A DNA stretch of 64,000 nucleotides from Chitinophagaceae bacterium (lineage in GTDB: Bacteria > Bacteroidota > Bacteroidia > Chitinophagales > Chitinophagaceae), in NCBI GenBank assembly GCA_017307755.1, contig JAFKGQ010000006.1, positions 372,001 through 436,000 of the forward strand, read 5' to 3'. This document shows, in pieces, positions 32,705 to 40,170 of the stretch. Positions within the stretch are counted from its first letter, which is position 1, and every line of letters begins with the position of its first letter. The position numbers were made by a program, and so were the translations under genes. Under the pieces are notes generated by a model that searched no databases, was not told where the DNA came from, and worked only from the letters and a program-made list of their open reading frames with translations.

Positions 32705-33520
32705 CTACTTCTTTTGCAAGGTCACCGATCCGGCATTCGTCACAACACCGGTGCTTACAGTCACCTGGAACGCAGTATCCTTATAGGTCGAATCCTGGGC
32801 ATGGAACAACAGGTTCCAGGTACCGGCATTCACACCGCCAAAGAAGTAATACCCGGTGGCCGTATCAGGCAAGGCCAACAGCGTATCCGCACCCTGAGCA
32901 GCCCACACCTCTGGTCTGGCTCCCGAAGGCAGGACAAATCCCTTTATGCTGCCCCCGATGGCCTCCGTATAGGTCCGGATAACAGGCTTCAGAATGTATT
33001 TTCCGTTACCTGTCGCTACAATAGATCGGCTCGCGTCAAAGTCGATCCAGAGACGATAGACAATCCCACCCGTCAATGTTGCATGGATGTTGAACTTCAA
33101 TCCCGACTGTTGTGCGGAAGGGGTTTTCAAATTATAAGATTGTCCGTCTATTACTACTGAGTTGTTGTCACCGAGGACCAGGCGCATCTGGGACAATTTC
33201 CCCGCCGGAAGATCGGTTGCGGCAAGTACCGTATCGACCCCGTTCTTAAAATCCAGCAAGTTGTAGATCCCGGGACGAAGAAGAGGCAGTGTCTGCCATC
33301 CCGAACTGGCGCCGCTGTCTGAACTGACGTTGACCTCTACCCGCTGTACATCGATATAGACAGCATCATAAGGCGAAGGGGCATCCGTCAACCTGACTTC
33401 CAGGTGCCCGGTGCCGCCATTACTGCTACTGCTGTTCTTATTACAGGAGATAAAAACAATGATGCCGGTCACTAAGGCTGTAAAAAACAAAAAAGACCGT
33501 CTTACACTTGGTTGTTTCAT
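32705..33520 (-). CDS. DUF4382-domain lipoprotein
   Basis: A 271-residue lipoprotein (lipobox C26 in FISCNK). The DUF4382 pattern is at residues 37-185: GHLEVRLTDAPSPYDAVYIDVQRVEVN, then YNLLDFKNGVDTVLA and LPAGKLSQMRLVLG. Residues 190-270 form a carboxypeptidase-regulatory-like sandwich (GSIKGFVLPSGARPEVWA, TGYYFFGGVNAGTWNL). DUF4382 proteins are surface lipoproteins of unknown function. It lies 71 bp after the TonB receptor gene, and its leader carries a motif shared with the upstream fecR leader. A role in the same uptake system is inferred. Confidence 0.8.
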   Translation of the reverse strand: MKQPSVRRSFLFFTALVTGIIVFISCNKNSSSSNGGTGHLEVRLTDAPSPYDAVYIDVQRVEVNVSSDSGASSGWQTLPLLRPGIYNLLDFKNGVDTVLAATDLPAGKLSQMRLVLGDNNSVVIDGQSYNLKTPSAQQSGLKFNIHATLTGGIVYRLWIDFDASRSIVATGNGKYILKPVIRTYTEAIGGSIKGFVLPSGARPEVWAAQGADTLLALPDTATGYYFFGGVNAGTWNLLFHAQDSTYKDTAFQVTVSTGVVTNAGSVTLQKK

Positions 33521-33591
33521 GAGAATACGTTTTTCTCATATAAGACAGAGAAAAACGCCCATGGTCCTAGCGGCGTCTCAGTTTAGTTAGA
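33521..33591 (-). promoter_or_regulatory. Structured leader of the DUF4382 gene
   Basis: Two structures are seen. CGTTTTTCTC (33528-33537) and GAGAAAAACG (33548-33557) are perfect 10-bp inverted arms. ACGCC/GGCGT (33555-33559 and 33571-33575) brackets the sequence AGGACC on the coding strand (plus-strand GGTCCT, 33563-33568). TGTCTTAT follows on the coding strand (33540-33547), 15 bases after AGGACC, exactly as in the fecR leader at 37303-37346. Confidence 0.45.
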
Positions 33592-36240
33592 TTAAAATTT
33601 TAAATTATACGTAATACTCGGTATGACAGGGATAAAAAGAAGCTGTTTGGCTATTATTTTTCTCGTAGAAGGATCGATCGTCCGGTAGACGAACGAATTA
33701 TTTTGACGGGCGTAAACATTGTACACGGAAAAGATCCACTCCGTCTCCAGCACCCGTCGGCCCGTATTTCTGCTCTTTGTATAATGGATGCTCAGGTCCA
33801 GCCGGTTGTAGGGGCTTAGCCGGTAATTATTAACGATAACGTCCCATGCGCCGCTCTGGCCAAGGGGCCTGCCTCTTCCCCTGCCTCTTCCCCGGTTGCC
33901 CGCATACAACGGGTTGCCTCCGTCAGCATTAAAAGTCGAATCAGGACTAAGACTGAACGCCCGGCCGCTGGCGATAAGGAAATTGGCAGCCACCTTCCAA
34001 TGGGTATTAAGAGCATAGGCAGTCGAGACATTCAGCATATGTCTCCTGTCATAAGCAAAAGGAAATGTCTTGCCCTCGTTTAAGGAATCGAATTGCTGAT
34101 AGGCATACGCCAGCGTATAAGCCAGCCACCCCGTCCATTTCCCCCTGTTCTTTCGGACAAAAAGCTCGCCGCCATAACTCCAGGCTTTCCCAAAGATCAG
34201 TTGGTTCTCTATGGTGTTGTCGATGACGGCGCTATCCCCTCCCCCGCCAAACAACAATTGGTTCTTCATACGCTTGTAATAAAACTCCAGGCTCGTCTGA
34301 AAAATATTCTCCGAAAAGTTTTTAAATAGCCCCGCGGTAACTTCCTGGGAGGATTGCGGACGGACCAGGCTGCTGCTGCCGATCCATACCTCCGCCGGAA
34401 AGGCCGAATTATAGCTCTGCACCAAATGGATATACTGATGCACGTTCGCATAAGAGACTTTTATACTCGTAGCCGGATCAAGCAGATACAATAGGGATAG
34501 CCTGGGTTCGATGGAAAAATAGTTTGCACCCGTCTTGTAATACAACGGCGCCCTTACCCCCACGGTTACCTGCAGCCGCTCGCCGAATTTCATAGCATCG
34601 CTGACATAGACGGCTGCGCGGCCGGCCGTCTTGGGCGGTATCCCGTCGGGTACGATCGCACCGGAGCCCGCGGTAGAAGCCTTCCCTGACAACGTTGCAG
34701 GATACATGGTCTGGTATAAATAGTCCGCCCCCACGTTTATTTTATGCCCCGGGGACAGGTACCAGGTAAGGTCCGTTTTTGCATTTATATCCCGGATACC
34801 CGAATACAATTGCGCAAAATATCCTTGTTGTATGGCAGATAACCACTGATGATAATGATTATACTCCAGGGAAGTATTGGAAAATAATTTCCCGGAATAC
34901 TGATGGTTCCATCGCATGGAAAAGGCGGAATTGCCAAAATGCATGGAATAATCGATCCCCGTGACATCCGAGGGATTGCTGGAATAGGTGTTATTATCCC
35001 TTCCGTTGTAAAAACTTAGGAACAGGCGGTCCCTGGAGGACACCTGGAAGTTCAGCTTGGCATTGACATCATAAAAATAATAGTTGCTAAAATAATTCTT
35101 ATGAAGAAAAGGGTGCAGCAATACGTCTGTGGTGCTTCTGCGTCCGGAAATAAGAAAGGACGATCTCCCCGGCTGTAGTGGTCCATAAAGTGTTACGCCC
35201 GATGAAACGCTCCCCATCTGACCCACACCGCCAAACTCCTGGTTGCTGCCATCCTTCATGGCAATATCCAGCACCGAGCTTACATGATCGCCATACGAGG
35301 CGGGAAAGCCTCCTTTCATCAGGTTGGCATACTTGATGGCAGGCGGGTTAAAAATGCTTACCAGCCCGAATATATGACTGGGGTTGTACAGAGTAGCCTC
35401 ATCCAGCAGTATCAGGTTCTGTCCGGCATTTCCTCCCCTGACAAAAAAACCGGGCGTCCCGTCTATGCCCGCCTGCACACCCGGCAACATCTCCACTGAG
35501 TTGATAAGGTCCCCGTTGCCGCCGGCGGAAGGGGCCGCAACGATCATATCCGTCGACATCTCTACCAGACCAGATTGGTTCTTCTTTACATTGTTCTCTC
35601 TTTTGTCACTCGCAATGGTCAATTGATTGATCTCCGTCTGACTGACATTCAGCTCCAGCTCAAAAGAAAGCGTAACGTCATTACGCGCATTCACCCGCCT
35701 AAGCATGCTTTTATAACCTACATAGGAAACTTCCAGGTCCATCGTGTCGGCAGGAGGGACGGAGATGGAATAAAATCCATAACTGTTGGACGCAATACCC
35801 GTTGCCGCGGAAGGACAATAGATGGTGGCGCCTATCAGCGATTCCCCCGTCCGGGCATCCTTTACGTAGCCGCTGAACGTGACCCTGGACGGCATGATCA
35901 TCCTTTGCAGGACTATCTGGTGACCAATGACCTGGTAGGTAAGGGAAGTGCCCCGGAATAAGACCTGCAGGAATTCGGTCAGAGGCATCCCGGAGACAGA
36001 CACAGAAATATTTTTTTGACCCAGGGCGACATCCGCGCTGTAGGCAAATTTCAACGGGATCCGGTATTCGATGATGGACAATGCTTCCTGAAAAGACTTA
36101 TCCTTGATATTCACCGTCACCAGGGTATCCGGCAATCTTTTTTCCTGGGCAATACAGGGATGAAGAACAAACGAACAAAGCAACAACAACACCACGGCCA
36201 CAGCCGGCCATTTACAGGGATGTGCAGTCATTCGGTCCAT
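33592..36240 (-). CDS. TonB-dependent receptor with STN signalling domain
   Basis: An 882-residue outer-membrane receptor. Signal peptide 1-31; an STN/secretin-like signalling domain (about 40-112, DKSFQEALSIIEYRIPLKFAYS), a CarboxypepD_reg-like domain (about 118-205, FSGYVKDARTGESLIGATIY), the plug (about 225-335, with GGNGDLINSVEMLPGVQ, FFVRGGNAGQNLILLDEA), then a 22-strand-type barrel ending in NLKF. The STN domain normally contacts a FecR-type anti-sigma, which is encoded next door. It lacks a SusD partner, so it is not a classical SusC. A short Arg/Gly repeat (GNRGRGRGRGR) sits in an outer loop near residue 780. Substrate unknown. Confidence 0.88.
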   Translation of the reverse strand: MDRMTAHPCKWPAVAVVLLLLCSFVLHPCIAQEKRLPDTLVTVNIKDKSFQEALSIIEYRIPLKFAYSADVALGQKNISVSVSGMPLTEFLQVLFRGTSLTYQVIGHQIVLQRMIMPSRVTFSGYVKDARTGESLIGATIYCPSAATGIASNSYGFYSISVPPADTMDLEVSYVGYKSMLRRVNARNDVTLSFELELNVSQTEINQLTIASDKRENNVKKNQSGLVEMSTDMIVAAPSAGGNGDLINSVEMLPGVQAGIDGTPGFFVRGGNAGQNLILLDEATLYNPSHIFGLVSIFNPPAIKYANLMKGGFPASYGDHVSSVLDIAMKDGSNQEFGGVGQMGSVSSGVTLYGPLQPGRSSFLISGRRSTTDVLLHPFLHKNYFSNYYFYDVNAKLNFQVSSRDRLFLSFYNGRDNNTYSSNPSDVTGIDYSMHFGNSAFSMRWNHQYSGKLFSNTSLEYNHYHQWLSAIQQGYFAQLYSGIRDINAKTDLTWYLSPGHKINVGADYLYQTMYPATLSGKASTAGSGAIVPDGIPPKTAGRAAVYVSDAMKFGERLQVTVGVRAPLYYKTGANYFSIEPRLSLLYLLDPATSIKVSYANVHQYIHLVQSYNSAFPAEVWIGSSSLVRPQSSQEVTAGLFKNFSENIFQTSLEFYYKRMKNQLLFGGGGDSAVIDNTIENQLIFGKAWSYGGELFVRKNRGKWTGWLAYTLAYAYQQFDSLNEGKTFPFAYDRRHMLNVSTAYALNTHWKVAANFLIASGRAFSLSPDSTFNADGGNPLYAGNRGRGRGRGRPLGQSGAWDVIVNNYRLSPYNRLDLSIHYTKSRNTGRRVLETEWIFSVYNVYARQNNSFVYRTIDPSTRKIIAKQLLFIPVIPSITYNLKF

Positions 36241-36250
36241 TCAGAGGGTA

Positions 36251-36289
36251 TTTACATAGACAAAGGTATGTAAACGCGAACAGGACCAA
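36251..36289 (-). promoter_or_regulatory. Promoter of the TonB receptor gene within a perfect inverted repeat
   Basis: TTTACATA (36251-36258), spacer GACAAAGG, TATGTAAA (36267-36274): perfect 8-bp arms. On the minus strand the centre contains TACCTTTG (36261-36268), a full -7 box, and TTG (36287-36289) lies 18 bp upstream of it. The start codon is about 20 bp downstream. A protein bound to this repeat would cover the -7 box, so it is a repressor operator candidate. Confidence 0.5.
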
Positions 36290-36312
36290 GCTTATTATAT
36301 ATGAGATATTCT

Positions 36313-37302
36313 TTAATTATGAGTAGCCGTGTCCCTGGCCTCTAAAATATACGCTCCATTTTTTACATCGTAGACCAGGTTTAAGGAAGCGCAGACGGTC
36401 TTTAGAGCATCTTCAAAGGATTCGCCGGCCAAATGGGCCGTTAGCTTTTTTTGCCCTATGGACGGATCTTTCAGCAGGATATTTTTGCCGGATAACCGCT
36501 GCAAGGCGGTAATTACGTCCGATAAAGGGGCATTATCAAACCTAAGAAGATCAGTGGTGCTATAGCGGCGCCCGGCGGTATAAAAACAAAGGGACCCGCC
36601 CACAGATACTTCCCGGGACTGGCCGCTCTCTTTTTCAATAAAGGCGATCTTGCCGGCCGACACCGTCACCTTTATACTGTCTTTTGTCTTATCCACGGTA
36701 AAACTGGTCCCGATATCCTTAATGCTGACGATACCCAGGTCCACCGTAAAAGGCCGCTGCTCCTGGTGGACTACATCAAATTGAGCGTTCCCGCTGACAA
36801 GTGTCACCGTCCTGCTGGTCTTATTGTAGTCATGGTCAAGCTCGATACGGGTTTGTCCGCTCAGGACCACCGTCGAGCCATCCGGCAGGGAGACTGTCCG
36901 CTGCTCACCAACGACCGTTCTATACTGAACGGAGGCGGTCTTCCCGGCCATATACCACCATCCGGCCCCGGCTGCCAGTAGCAGTACCGCCGCCGCCACA
37001 GTCCATCGTCTCATATATACTACCCCCTTCCGTTGCCCCCTATCTCCCATCTTCTCTCCCCCATCTCCCATCTTCTCCCGGAGAGCTTCCCATGCCTTAC
37101 CCTCATCCGCCCCCTTGTAAAGCATATAATCTCCCATACCCTCCTTCCACATCCGCTGAACCCTGTCATATTGCTCACGGTTGTTCCCGGACGAAGCCAG
37201 CCATTCCTGAAATCGAAGCTCCTCTTCAGGGGACAGCTCACCCTGCAGAGCCGGAACTATCAGCTCCCAGGGAAGATCGTTATATGAAGACTGCGGATCC
37301 AT
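36313..37302 (-). CDS. FecR-type anti-sigma factor
   Basis: A 329-residue single-span regulator. The cytosolic part (1-95) binds sigma; it includes ELSPEEELRFQEWLASSGNNREQYDR and a 7-residue repeat (EKMGDGG/EKMGDRG near residue 78) encoded by a 21-bp DNA repeat. One membrane helix follows (about 100-118). The FecR domain (about 125-225) has VVGEQRTVSLPDGSTVVLSGQTRIEL and the DVVHQEQRPFTV section, and the C-terminal DUF4974 (about 255-322) would meet the STN domain of the receptor. It is between its sigma gene and the TonB receptor gene. Confidence 0.93.
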   Translation of the reverse strand: MDPQSSYNDLPWELIVPALQGELSPEEELRFQEWLASSGNNREQYDRVQRMWKEGMGDYMLYKGADEGKAWEALREKMGDGGEKMGDRGQRKGVVYMRRWTVAAAVLLLAAGAGWWYMAGKTASVQYRTVVGEQRTVSLPDGSTVVLSGQTRIELDHDYNKTSRTVTLVSGNAQFDVVHQEQRPFTVDLGIVSIKDIGTSFTVDKTKDSIKVTVSAGKIAFIEKESGQSREVSVGGSLCFYTAGRRYSTTDLLRFDNAPLSDVITALQRLSGKNILLKDPSIGQKKLTAHLAGESFEDALKTVCASLNLVYDVKNGAYILEARDTATHN

Positions 37303-37346
37303 AGTTTTCGATCATAAGACAAAAAAAACCAACCAGGGTCCTGGTT
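37303..37346 (-). promoter_or_regulatory. Leader of the first fecR with conserved motif and palindrome
   Basis: AACCAGG (37331-37337) and CCTGGTT (37340-37346) form a perfect 7-bp stem-capable palindrome that includes the sigma stop codon. On the coding strand AGGACC (37337-37342) is followed after 15 bases by TGTCTTAT (37314-37321). The same two motifs at the same spacing occur before the DUF4382 gene. Confidence 0.45.
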
Positions 37347-37941
37347 AGTGTCGAAAAAAATATTCTATCATCACTATCCACACCGGAAGGGAATTCCAGT
37401 GGCCAAGCACCTCATGCAATTCCTTCAACGCGCGCGTGATATGGTTTTTTACAGTTTTAATGGAAATATTCAGCCGGTCGGCGATCTCCTGCTGCTTTAG
37501 ATCTTCAAACCGGCTCATCATAAACACCTTCCGGCATTGCTCCGGCAGTTGATCGATAGCCTTGTAAAGCCTCACCTTCAGTTCGTTCTCCTCCATATCC
37601 CGCAGCTCGGAAGTCTGCTCTGGCCGGTGGCCCAATTCACTTTGATGCGCCCTTTCCTTTTTTCTTTTATCCAGTTCATTAAGGCTTCTGTTGACGACGG
37701 CCCGGTAGATATACGATCTCAGGGAGGTTTGGATGTTGATCGTCTCCCCGTCCTCCCAAAGCTTGATAAACACATCATTGACGATCTCCTGCGCCAGGCC
37801 GGGGTCCCTGAGATAGTTGCAGGCGGCCAGGAAGAAGAATTTATAATGCTCTTTGTAGTAAAGCTCAAATACCGCCCCTTCCTTATTTCGTATGGACCTC
37901 CATATTTTTTCTTCGTTGGGGTTCATTTTACTGTACTCCAT
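37345..37941 (-). CDS. ECF sigma factor paired with FecR and TonB receptor
   Basis: A 198-residue FecI-like sigma factor (start MEYSKMNPNEE at 37941; ATG at 37926 is an alternative that begins just after the exbD stop). Region 2 is at about 25-90 (AQEIVNDVFIKLWED), region 4 at about 125-180 (LPEQCRKVFMMSRFEDLKQQEIADRLNISIKTVKNHI). With the FecR and the STN receptor downstream it makes a cell-surface signalling cascade. The overlap with exbD suggests it is co-transcribed with the TonB energiser. Confidence 0.92.
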   Translation of the reverse strand: MEYSKMNPNEEKIWRSIRNKEGAVFELYYKEHYKFFFLAACNYLRDPGLAQEIVNDVFIKLWEDGETINIQTSLRSYIYRAVVNRSLNELDKRKKERAHQSELGHRPEQTSELRDMEENELKVRLYKAIDQLPEQCRKVFMMSRFEDLKQQEIADRLNISIKTVKNHITRALKELHEVLGHWNSLPVWIVMIEYFFRH

Positions 37942-38332
37942 TCTTATCCACCGCCAATACCGTACGTGCGCCCAACTCACGGGCCACCCGCATGACGGCC
38001 ACTACATCGTCGATAGGCACCGTCTTATCCGCATTGATAACGATGGAAGGCTGATCCGTTTCTTTTGCAAGGAAGGGCTGCAGCTTCATCTTTAACTCAC
38101 CCATGCTCACCTTGGTAGTACCCACATAGAATTGCTTATTCGCATCGATAGATACCACCACCGTCTGCTTTGCCTTGGTATCGCTTTTGGACTTGGGCTG
38201 GGACAGCTTCACCACATTGGGGTTGGCCAGCGTAGACACAATGAGGAAGAACAACAGGAGGATGAACAGAATGTCGTTCAAAGGCCCCGTATGCACTTCC
38301 GCATCTTCTCTATATCGTCTTCTTAAATTCAT
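37928..38332 (-). CDS. exbD: ExbD/TolR-type biopolymer transport protein
   Basis: A 134-residue single-span inner-membrane protein that couples proton flow to TonB with ExbB. The membrane helix (about 18-36) has the essential D20 (PLNDILFILLLFFLI). The periplasmic domain ends with PSIVINADKTVPIDDVVAVMRVARE, typical of ExbD. Its start is 4 bp after the exbB stop, and its stop overlaps the sigma start region. Confidence 0.93.
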   Translation of the reverse strand: MNLRRRYREDAEVHTGPLNDILFILLLFFLIVSTLANPNVVKLSQPKSKSDTKAKQTVVVSIDANKQFYVGTTKVSMGELKMKLQPFLAKETDQPSIVINADKTVPIDDVVAVMRVARELGARTVLAVDKNGVQ

Positions 38333-38336
38333 TTAT

Positions 38337-39047
38337 TTATCTTGTCGGTTCCTGTAAAATGTCGATGAACTCGTTGGACGCGGCCTCCATCTTATGCGTG
38401 GTCTTGTCTATCTGAGAGTTCAGATAACGATAGCCGACATAGGCTACGATCCCGATGATAAGACCCGAGGCGGAAGAGATCATCTTTACATAGATACCCC
38501 CGGCGATATTGGAAATACTGTACTCACCCGTGGAGGAGATGTTATAGAACAGCTGGAACATCCCGAATATCGTCCCAAGAAACCCGAACAAAGGCGCGAT
38601 ATACCCAACCACAGAGAGGATAGATACATTCCTTTCCATTTTGTACAACTCCAGCCTGGCGACATTCTCCATACTACGCTCGATAGCCGGAATATCCTTC
38701 CCCACCCGCTGAAGCCCCTTGTCGATGATACGGGCCACCGCCGTGGGTGTGTTCTTCGCCAGACTCCGGGCCGCCGTCAGGTTGCCGGTGACGATATGAT
38801 CCCGGATGATGCTCATAAAATTATCGTCCAGCCTGGACGCCTTTTTGATGGCCATATACCGCTCGAAAAATACAAAAATGGCGATCACCAGCAACAGGGC
38901 CAGAGGGATCATCAATATCCCGCCTTTGCTGAGAATATCCCATAAATTCTCTTTCTGAGGTGTAGTGATCGTTGCGGCAAGCCTCGCCAGACTATCCTTG
39001 ATCTTCGCGGAATCTGCCAGAACCTGTAGGAAAAATAAGCTCATCAA
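38337..39047 (-). CDS. exbB: ExbB/TolQ/MotA-family proton channel
   Basis: A 236-residue inner-membrane protein with three membrane helices. The first follows residue 45 (GGILMIPLALLLVIAIFVFFERY), and the family core is at about 145-220 (LSVVGYIAPLFGFLGTIFGMFQLF, ASGLIIGIVAYVGYRYLN). It forms a pentameric proton channel with ExbD that powers TonB-dependent receptors. A near -7 box (TATTTTTA on the minus strand, 39062-39069) lies 15 bp upstream. Next to a TonB receptor operon, it may serve that receptor in particular or all receptors of the cell. Confidence 0.93.
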   Translation of the reverse strand: MMSLFFLQVLADSAKIKDSLARLAATITTPQKENLWDILSKGGILMIPLALLLVIAIFVFFERYMAIKKASRLDDNFMSIIRDHIVTGNLTAARSLAKNTPTAVARIIDKGLQRVGKDIPAIERSMENVARLELYKMERNVSILSVVGYIAPLFGFLGTIFGMFQLFYNISSTGEYSISNIAGGIYVKMISSASGLIIGIVAYVGYRYLNSQIDKTTHKMEAASNEFIDILQEPTR

Positions 39048-39061
39048 CTATATGATTTTGG

Positions 39062-39069
39062 TAAAAATA
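39062..39069 (-). promoter_or_regulatory. Near-consensus -7 box of exbB
   Basis: On the minus strand TATTTTTA, one base from TAnnTTTG, 15 bp before the exbB ATG. If used, it would start the whole exbB-to-T9SS-cargo run. Confidence 0.3.
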
Positions 39070-39195
39070 TGCGATTTCACACCTATAACGCCGCCGGTTT
39101 CACCCTATTTTTTAACAAAATGCTAAAGTTATGCCAATGTGCAGCCTCCGGCCCGCCTGCGCTGTCCCGATCCCGGCCCCGTCTGGTCATCCCTG

Positions 39196-40125
39196 CTACT
39201 TTTGCCCTGCCTGCTTCATCATCAGGGCCTGTATCTGCTTCATCGTATTCTGCATCCCATCACTGCTGCCGTCCAGGAAAATGATATTGCCCTTCCCTAC
39301 CTCCGCAAAATTTTTGATCGCCTCCGTCCACATACTAAAGAGGATCACATTGGTATCCAGGTTCGCCCGCTTCATTTCTTCAGCCGCTTCACTCATCCCA
39401 TGGGCCACTTCCTGACGGAATAGCGCCACGCCTTGTCCACGCAGACGGGCAGCTTCTCTCTCCGCCTCGGCCGATATCTTGATCGCATTCCCTTCCGCTT
39501 CTGCGGCCTTTGTCTTTGTGATCAGCAAAGCCTGTCCTTCATTCTCGGCAGCCGCTTTCAGGTTATTACTGGCCACCACCTTACTCATACTGTCGATGAT
39601 CGCCTGGTCAAAAGTGATATCGTTGATCTGCAGGTCCAGCAGGTGATAGCCCCACTCTTCCAGCGAATGGTCGATCTGGTCCTTTACAAACTCGACGATC
39701 TCCCTGCGCAGCCCCAGTATCTCCGCCTGCCGCTTCGTAGCCACAAAACTCCGGATACTGCCCTCGATGGTACGGGTAAGCGCCTGCATCAGATCCCTGT
39801 CGCTGATAAACTTGAACGCAACTTTCTTGATAGTCTCCTCATCCGCATTCTGCACCGCATACAGCAGCATGCTCTTGAAATAGACATTCGCCTGGTCCGC
39901 CGTCACAGCCTGGAATTCCATCTCCACACTGCGGTTTTGAATAGAGATGCGTTTGTATATCTGTTCCAGGAAGGGGATCTTAAAACTCAGGCCCGGCTTT
40001 AATATCCGCTGATATTTGCCAAACATGGTGAGCACGTTGATATATCCCTGGTTTACCGTCACCAGGCCGCTGAAGATAAAAGCTAAGACGATAATGATCC
40101 ACCAATAGTGGTAAAGGGTGTCCAT
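39196..40125 (-). CDS. SPFH/Band 7 (stomatin-like) membrane protein
   Basis: A 309-residue protein with an N-terminal membrane anchor (residues 5-22) and a Band 7 domain (about 25-210): FGKYQRILKPGLSFKIPFLEQIYKRIS and SVEMEFQAVTADQANV, then a helical coiled-coil with the EAEGNAIKISAEAEREAARLRGQGVALFR section. The start at 40125 (MDTLYHYWW) is chosen because upstream codons lie inside the divergent reductase gene. Such proteins organise membrane microdomains; the target is unknown. It lies 148 bp upstream of exbB but separately spaced. Confidence 0.88.
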   Translation of the reverse strand: MDTLYHYWWIIIVLAFIFSGLVTVNQGYINVLTMFGKYQRILKPGLSFKIPFLEQIYKRISIQNRSVEMEFQAVTADQANVYFKSMLLYAVQNADEETIKKVAFKFISDRDLMQALTRTIEGSIRSFVATKRQAEILGLRREIVEFVKDQIDHSLEEWGYHLLDLQINDITFDQAIIDSMSKVVASNNLKAAAENEGQALLITKTKAAEAEGNAIKISAEAEREAARLRGQGVALFRQEVAHGMSEAAEEMKRANLDTNVILFSMWTEAIKNFAEVGKGNIIFLDGSSDGMQNTMKQIQALMMKQAGQK

Positions 40126-40155
40126 AAGAGGGAGTTTTTTGGGAGTGAATATACC

Positions 40156-40163
40156 TAACTTTG
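40156..40163 (+). promoter_or_regulatory. -7 box of the ypdA-like gene
   Basis: TAACTTTG, a full match, ending 7 bp before the ATG at 40171. Transcription would start at or just before the start codon, giving a leaderless message. Confidence 0.45.
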
Positions 40164-40170
40164 CCCAACC

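Noticed and set aside
37033..37080. 21-bp repeat as a regulatory element
   Set aside because: It is in frame inside fecR and encodes a 7-residue repeat (EKMGDGG-like) between the sigma-binding part and the membrane helix.
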